39,811 nt of DNA, taken from Nautiliaceae bacterium. GTDB taxonomy: Bacteria > Campylobacterota > Campylobacteria > Campylobacterales > Nautiliaceae. Where the stretch lies: NCBI GenBank assembly GCA_027011225.1, contig JALVAK010000019.1:1-39811 (forward strand), in the 5' to 3' direction. How positions within the stretch are numbered: the first letter of the stretch is position 1; each line of letters starts with the position of its first letter. The notes beneath the pieces were generated by a model, which worked only from the letters and a program-made list of their open reading frames with translations, ran no database searches and was not told the origin of the DNA. Made by a program: the position numbers and the translations under genes. This document shows, in pieces, positions 35,408 through 39,811 of this stretch.

Positions 35408-35971
35408 ATGGCATATGGTATGAGTGATTTAAAAAAATATTTAAATATTGAGCTTGATGGAATTCCATATAAAATTATTGAATATCATCATGTAAAACCT
35501 GGAAAAGGTGCAGCGTTTGTTAGAACAAAACTTAAAAATTTAATTGATGGAAGAGTAATTGAAAAAACGTTTCATGCAGGTGATAAGGCAGATGAGCCAA
35601 ATCTTGAGAGAAGAAAATATCAATATTCATATAATGAAGGTGATGTGTATTATTTTATGGATTTAGATACATATGAGATGATTCCTGTTGATGTGAAAGT
35701 TTTTGAAGAATCTAAAGACTTTTTACTAGAAGGTATGGAAGTTGATATTTTATTTCACAATGGTAAGGTTATTGGGGTTGAGCTTCCAATGCAAGTAGTT
35801 TTAGAAGTGGTTGAGACTCAACCAGTAAGCAATAGAGATAGAAGTGGAGCATGTAGAAAACCCGCAAAACTTGAAACTGGGGCAGTTGTAACTGTGCCTT
35901 GTCATATAGTAGAAGGTGATAAAATAAAAGTTGATACAAGAAGCGGTGAATATTTAGAAAAAGTGAAATAA
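35408..35971 (+). CDS. efp: Elongation factor P
   Basis: Relieves ribosome stalling at polyproline. 187 residues, three beta-barrel domains. The conserved loop is [16 protein letters not shown], with K33 at the position that EpmA modifies in E. coli. [25 protein letters not shown] and the C-terminal [27 protein letters not shown] are diagnostic. The start has AAAGGAG; a second Met at residue 5 is less well placed. 14 bases after serA; one base before apt. Whether epmA/epmB exist cannot be seen here. Confidence 0.98.
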   Translation: MAYGMSDLKKYLNIELDGIPYKIIEYHHVKPGKGAAFVRTKLKNLIDGRVIEKTFHAGDKADEPNLERRKYQYSYNEGDVYYFMDLDTYEMIPVDVKVFEESKDFLLEGMEVDILFHNGKVIGVELPMQVVLEVVETQPVSNRDRSGACRKPAKLETGAVVTVPCHIVEGDKIKVDTRSGEYLEKVK

Positions 35972-35972
35972 A

Positions 35973-36500
35973 ATGTTAGAAGAGAGAGTAAAAAACGCAA
36001 TCAGGGATGTCCCTGATTTTCCTAAAAAGGGAATTATTTTTAAAGATATTACTACTCTTTTGAATAAGGGTGAGCTTTTTTCTGAAGTAATTGATTATTT
36101 TGGAGAAAAGTATAAAGATATAGATTTTGTATGTGGGATTGAGAGTCGTGGATTTATTTTAGGTGCTCCTATTGCATATAAATTAAAAAAAGGCTTTGTG
36201 CCAATTAGAAAAAAAGGTAAACTTCCTTCTACAACTGCAGCTGAGAAGTATGCTTTAGAATATGGATTTGATGAAATTGAAATTCATATAGATGCTTTTG
36301 ATGGTATCAAAAATCCAAAAGTATTATTAGTTGATGATTTGATAGCAACGGGTGGGACGGCAGAGGCTGCAGTTAAACTTCTTAAAAAGCTTAATGCAGA
36401 TATTGTTGCGGCTGCTTTTTTGATTGAGCTTACATTTTTAGATGGTGCTAAAAAACTAAAAGACTTGGGAATCAATGTAGATAGCTTGGTTAAATATTGA
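35973..36500 (+). CDS. apt: Adenine phosphoribosyltransferase
   Basis: Purine salvage: adenine plus PRPP to AMP. 175 residues. The N-terminus [26 protein letters not shown] and [34 protein letters not shown] are typical; the PRPP site is [17 protein letters not shown]. Ribosome site is weak (GTGAAATAAA), so it probably depends on translation from efp. In Campylobacter, apt lies near dedA-pepA-ychF, as here. Confidence 0.96.
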   Translation: MLEERVKNAIRDVPDFPKKGIIFKDITTLLNKGELFSEVIDYFGEKYKDIDFVCGIESRGFILGAPIAYKLKKGFVPIRKKGKLPSTTAAEKYALEYGFDEIEIHIDAFDGIKNPKVLLVDDLIATGGTAEAAVKLLKKLNADIVAAAFLIELTFLDGAKKLKDLGINVDSLVKY

Positions 36501-36526
36501 ATATTATGTTAACAAAGGAAAAATAA

Positions 36527-37723
36527 ATGTATATTCCAAAGCCGATATTTGATCCAGATGAGAGAGGGCATTTTGATAAATTTGGAGGAAGATTTGTTCC
36601 AGAAACTCTTATGCCAGTTTTATATGAATTAGAAGAGTTTTATAAAAGTGTAAGATTTGATAAAGAGTTTTGGAAGGAGATGGATTATTACTATAAAGAG
36701 TATATTGGAAGACCAACAGGGTTATATTTTGCTCCAAATATAAGTGATGAGCTTAATGCAAAAATCTATTTAAAAAGAGAAGATTTAAATCATACAGGCG
36801 CTCATAAAGTAAATAATACAATAGGTCAAGTTTTACTTGCAAAAAAAATGGGCAAAAAAAGAGTAATTGCAGAAACTGGAGCGGGACAACATGGAGTTGC
36901 AACTGCTACTGCTGCTGCACTTTTGGGGTTAGAGTGTGAAATTTTTATGGGTGAGAAAGATATAAAACGACAAGAGCTAAATGTTTTTAGAATGAAGCTT
37001 CTTGGTGCAAAAGTGCATAGTGTAAAAAGTGGAAGCAAAACACTTAAAGATGCTATGAATGAAGCTATCAGATATTGGGTGACAAATGCTAGAGATACTT
37101 TCTATGTGATAGGTACGGTTGCTGGACCTCATCCATATCCTATGATGGTAAGAGATTTTCAAGCAATAATTGGATATGAAGCAAAAGCTCAGATTCTAAA
37201 AAAAGAAGACAGATTACCTGATTATGTAATTGCTTGTATTGGCGGTGGAAGCAACGCAATGGGTATTTTTTCTCATTTTTTAGAAGAAGAAAATGTTCAA
37301 TGTATTGGAATTGAAGCTGGAGGGCTTGGGATTGAGAGTGGAAAACATGGGGCTAGTTTAAATGCTGGAAGCCCAGGAGTTTTACATGGGCAAATGAGTT
37401 ATTTACTTCAAGATGAAGATGGACAAATTTTAGAAGCTCATTCAATATCTGCTGGGCTTGATTATCCAGGAATTGGACCAGAGCATGCTTATCATTTTGA
37501 AAAAGGCAATGTAAAATATGACTATATTACTGATAAAGAAGCGCTTGATGCATTTGTATGGCTCTCTCAAAAAGAAGGGATAATTCCTGCATTTGAATCT
37601 TCACATGCTGTGGCATATCTTAAAAAATTGCCTGATATAAAAGATAAGCTTGTTATTGTTAATCTCTCAGGAAGAGGTGATAAAGATATGATGCAGGCTA
37701 AAAACTTGCTTGAAGGCATTTAA
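36527..37723 (+). CDS. trpB: Tryptophan synthase beta subunit
   Basis: Condenses indole and serine to tryptophan using PLP. 398 residues. Motifs are [35 protein letters not shown] with PLP lysine K94, [56 protein letters not shown] and the NLSGRGDKD end. The complete ERLN(H)TGAHK core marks it as TrpB1, which normally works with TrpA; no trpA is adjacent. Ribosome site AAAGGAAA. It sits between apt and dedA, apart from trpE, and shares one base with dedA. Confidence 0.97.
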   Translation: MYIPKPIFDPDERGHFDKFGGRFVPETLMPVLYELEEFYKSVRFDKEFWKEMDYYYKEYIGRPTGLYFAPNISDELNAKIYLKREDLNHTGAHKVNNTIGQVLLAKKMGKKRVIAETGAGQHGVATATAAALLGLECEIFMGEKDIKRQELNVFRMKLLGAKVHSVKSGSKTLKDAMNEAIRYWVTNARDTFYVIGTVAGPHPYPMMVRDFQAIIGYEAKAQILKKEDRLPDYVIACIGGGSNAMGIFSHFLEEENVQCIGIEAGGLGIESGKHGASLNAGSPGVLHGQMSYLLQDEDGQILEAHSISAGLDYPGIGPEHAYHFEKGNVKYDYITDKEALDAFVWLSQKEGIIPAFESSHAVAYLKKLPDIKDKLVIVNLSGRGDKDMMQAKNLLEGI

Positions 37724-38367
37724 TGAGATATATAAAAGTTGCTTTTTTAGCTGTTTTTTTTGTCTCTTTTCTTTATGGATTTGATTTAGATTCACTTAAA
37801 GAGTTTTTTTCTGAAGAGCATTTAATTGAGCTTCTTAAAAAGTATGGGTATATTATTCTTTTTGTGTGGTCTATATTTGAAGGTGAAACAGGTCTTGTAA
37901 TGGCAGGAGTATTAGCTCATCAAGGTTATATGAATTTAGCTCTTGCAATAGTTGTAGCAGCTATTGGAGGTTTTATAGGAGACCAGATTTATTTTTATCT
38001 TGGCAGAATTAATAAAGATTGGGTTCTTAAAGAATTTAAAGCTCATAGGAGAAAATTTGCAAAAGCTAGACTTCTTCTTAAGAAATATGGGGGATGGATT
38101 ATCTTTATTCAAAGATTTATATATGGGATGAGGACAATTATTCCTATGACAATAGGTCTTAGCGGGTATGACCCTAAAAAATTTGCAATTATTAATTTTA
38201 TAAGTGCTTTTATATGGGCAAGTATTACAATTTTGCTTAGTTATTATTTTGGGGAAGAAATATTAAAAATTTTAAAATGGCTAAAAGAGCATTGGTATGT
38301 GGCAATAGTGATTTTGGTTATTTTTTGGGGAATTTTATGGTATATTAATAAAAAGGAGGATGAATGA
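37723..38367 (+). CDS. DedA-family membrane protein
   Basis: 214 residues. Membrane protein of the SNARE-associated/DedA (VTT) family, linked to undecaprenyl-phosphate or phospholipid flipping and to membrane potential. Motifs: the reentrant FEGETGLVMAGVLAHQGYMNL, GGFIGDQIYFYLGR, and RFIYGMRTIIPMTIGLSGYDPKKFAIIN (the family's F-x3-R). An N-terminal signal-like segment (about 4-19, VAFLAVFFVSFLYGF) precedes the usual domain. Final transmembrane helix at about 190-207. Start shares A with the trpB TAA. Same place before pepA as in C. jejuni. Confidence 0.92.
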   Translation: MRYIKVAFLAVFFVSFLYGFDLDSLKEFFSEEHLIELLKKYGYIILFVWSIFEGETGLVMAGVLAHQGYMNLALAIVVAAIGGFIGDQIYFYLGRINKDWVLKEFKAHRRKFAKARLLLKKYGGWIIFIQRFIYGMRTIIPMTIGLSGYDPKKFAIINFISAFIWASITILLSYYFGEEILKILKWLKEHWYVAIVILVIFWGILWYINKKEDE

Positions 38368-39728
38368 AATTTACAAAAGGAAAAGCTCAAGTAAAAGCTG
38401 AAATAGTTGTTAATGGAGCTAAAAAATTTGAAGAATATGGATTTGAAGGGAAAGATGGTGAGGTTTTAGTACTGCCTGAGAGAAAAAGAGTTTATGTAGG
38501 AATTGATGAAGTTAATGCTGAGAATTTAAAAACTGCAACAGCAAATATTATTAAAGCTCTAAAAAAATATAAATTTGAAAGTGTAGAAATTACTCCCCCA
38601 AATACAAAAAATGAAGATTTACTATTAGCATTTTTTGAAGGATTTATGCTAGGTGATTATGAATTTGATAAATATAAATCAAATAAAGCTAAACATCCAA
38701 TAAAAGAAGTTTGTATTAACTCAAAAAGAGATTTTGATAAAATCATTAAAGAAGCTGAAATTAGAGCAAAAAATATAAACTTTGTAAGAGATATAATAAA
38801 TTCAATGCCAGATGAAATTACTCCTGCAAAGCTTGCTGCAATTGCTGAGGAAGTGGCAAAAGAAAATAAGCTTGAGTGTAAAATTTATGATGAAAATTAT
38901 CTTTATGAAAATGGCTATCATGCATTTTATAGTGTAGGAAAGGCTAGTAGTAATCCTCCAAGATTAATTCATCTAACCTATAAACCAAAAAATGCTAAAA
39001 AGAAAGTTGTTTTAGTTGGTAAAGGACTTTGTTATGATAGTGGAGGGCTAAGTTTAAAACCAGCTGAATATATGGTAACAATGAAAAGTGATAAATCTGG
39101 GGCAGTTACAGCGCTTGGAATTATAAAAGCTGCAAGTGAGCTAGGGCTAGATGTAGAAATTCATGCAATTTTAGGGGCAGCTGAGAATATGATAGGTCCA
39201 AATGCTTATAAGCCAGATGATGTATTAAAAGCAAAAAATGGAAAAACTATTGAAGTTAGAAATACTGATGCAGAAGGTAGACTGGTATTAGCTGATTGTT
39301 TGTGTTATGCTGAAGAGAATATAAAAGATTTTGATAAGATTTTTGATTTTGCTACATTAACTGGGGCGTGTGTGGTAGGACTTGGAGAGTATACTGCTGG
39401 AGTTATGGGATTTAATAAAAAAGAGATTGATAATATACTTAAAACTAGCGAAAAAACAGGTGAGCATTTTGCATATTTACCATTTAACAAATATTTACCA
39501 AAACTTCTAAAAAGCAATGTAGCAGACATTTGCAATATTGCTTCAAGCAGATATGGTGGCGCTTTGACTGCAGCACTTTTTTTAAGTGAATTTGTAGAAA
39601 ATAAAGATAAATGGACTCATTTTGATATAGCAGGTCCTGCTTATGTAGAAAAAGAGTGGGGATATAATCCATTTGGAGCAAGCGGATTTGGGGTAGATAC
39701 TATGATAACTTATCTTAAATCTCTTTAA
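38364..39728 (+). CDS. pepA: Leucyl aminopeptidase (M17)
   Basis: Two-metal cytosolic exopeptidase, hexamer. 454 residues, near the lower end of the family (C. jejuni about 480). The C-terminal catalytic domain (about 150-454) has GKGLCYDSGGLSLKPAEYMVTMKSDKSGA (metal Lys/Asp and catalytic Lys), the signature NTDAEGRLVLADCLCYAEE (carrying D, E and catalytic R) and DFATLTGACVVGLGEYTAGVMG. The start overlaps dedA by four bases and follows AAAAGGAGG. In addition to cleaving peptides, E. coli PepA binds DNA; nothing here shows whether this one does. Confidence 0.96.
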   Translation: MKFTKGKAQVKAEIVVNGAKKFEEYGFEGKDGEVLVLPERKRVYVGIDEVNAENLKTATANIIKALKKYKFESVEITPPNTKNEDLLLAFFEGFMLGDYEFDKYKSNKAKHPIKEVCINSKRDFDKIIKEAEIRAKNINFVRDIINSMPDEITPAKLAAIAEEVAKENKLECKIYDENYLYENGYHAFYSVGKASSNPPRLIHLTYKPKNAKKKVVLVGKGLCYDSGGLSLKPAEYMVTMKSDKSGAVTALGIIKAASELGLDVEIHAILGAAENMIGPNAYKPDDVLKAKNGKTIEVRNTDAEGRLVLADCLCYAEENIKDFDKIFDFATLTGACVVGLGEYTAGVMGFNKKEIDNILKTSEKTGEHFAYLPFNKYLPKLLKSNVADICNIASSRYGGALTAALFLSEFVENKDKWTHFDIAGPAYVEKEWGYNPFGASGFGVDTMITYLKSL

Positions 39729-39740
39729 TCTCTTTTTCGT

Positions 39741-39746
39741 TATAAT
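39741..39746 (+). promoter_or_regulatory. -10 element of ychF
   Basis: CGTTATAATTTC: TATAAT in the 36-base gap after pepA, about 18 bases before the ychF start codon, followed by AAAAAGGA. No hairpin terminator is visible for pepA. Confidence 0.55.
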
Positions 39747-39764
39747 TTCACAAAAAGGATATGA

Positions 39765-39811
39765 ATGAAAGTTGGTATTGTTGGACTTCCAAATGTTGGA
39801 AAATCTACTAC
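39765..39811 (+). CDS. ychF: Partial redox-responsive ATPase YchF (N-terminus)
   Basis: Only 15 codons plus two bases lie in the window: MKVGIVGLPNVGKST. That sequence is the P-loop (GLPNVGKST) at the very N-terminus, the arrangement of YchF/Obg-like ATPases. Start ATG has AAAAAGGA eight bases upstream. The order pepA-ychF matches C. jejuni (Cj0929-Cj0930 from memory), which supports the name. Other P-loop GTPases cannot be fully excluded from so short a piece. Confidence 0.8.
   Translation, partial: MKVGIVGLPNVGKST

Noticed and set aside
1-39811. CRISPR array, mobile element, phage, toxin-antitoxin or restriction system
   Set aside because: No spaced direct repeats, transposase, integrase or defence-like gene pairs were seen; composition is uniform and almost every gene is a core gene.

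Overview
The window is a gene-dense, very AT-rich stretch of bacterial chromosome. It has 37 complete protein genes and two partial genes cut by the window edges. I see no tRNA, rRNA, insertion sequence, prophage or CRISPR array, and no gene-free stretch longer than about 100 bases. Gene content and order point to Campylobacterota (the former Epsilonproteobacteria). Several blocks match the Campylobacter/Helicobacter order as I remember it: HIT / pheS-pheT-aroA-ispH-rpsA-small protein-serA; cvpA-lysS-glyA-DUF1882-SPOR...aroE; rpsO...Rrf2-flhA; apt...dedA-pepA-ychF. The futalosine menaquinone gene mqnC and the low GC fit the same phylum. A thermophilic or deep-branching family such as Nautiliaceae is plausible, but I cannot prove it from this window.

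Layout. (1) 1-1820, minus strand: an OmpR-family two-component system, followed by the start of an exported-protein gene. That gene's promoter carries four 11-bp-phased heptamers, a candidate operator. (2) 1874-8107: hisD and a small membrane protein; rpsO on the opposite strand; a periplasmic-binding-protein/degenerate-kinase fusion; then an Rrf2 regulator overlapping flhA. (3) 8097-14330: cmoA on the minus strand, then a tightly overlapping run metY - GGDEF/EAL - metX - xseB - nitrilase-fold protein. (4) 14313-24361: mqnC on the minus strand, then a diguanylate cyclase, cvpA, lysS, glyA, DUF1882, SPOR, trpE, a STAS-STAS-CheX protein and aroE. (5) 24351-26800, minus strand: HIT - nfo - murA. 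(6) 26895-39811: the long run pheS to ychF.

Together the genes cover amino-acid synthesis (his, met, trp, ser, shikimate), translation (S15, S1, LysRS, PheRS, EF-P, CmoA), envelope synthesis (murA, ispH, SPOR, DedA) and motility/second-messenger control (flhA, two c-di-GMP proteins, CheX-like). Most genes abut or overlap, which suggests translational coupling.

I found no large new defence or mobile system. The most interesting items are small: the phased operator; a 21-bp palindromic divergent promoter; flhA without a canonical start codon; a nitrilase-fold protein that lacks catalytic Lys and Cys; a sensor protein with a degenerate kinase end; a duplicated-STAS CheX protein; and a c-di-GMP enzyme embedded between metY and metX.
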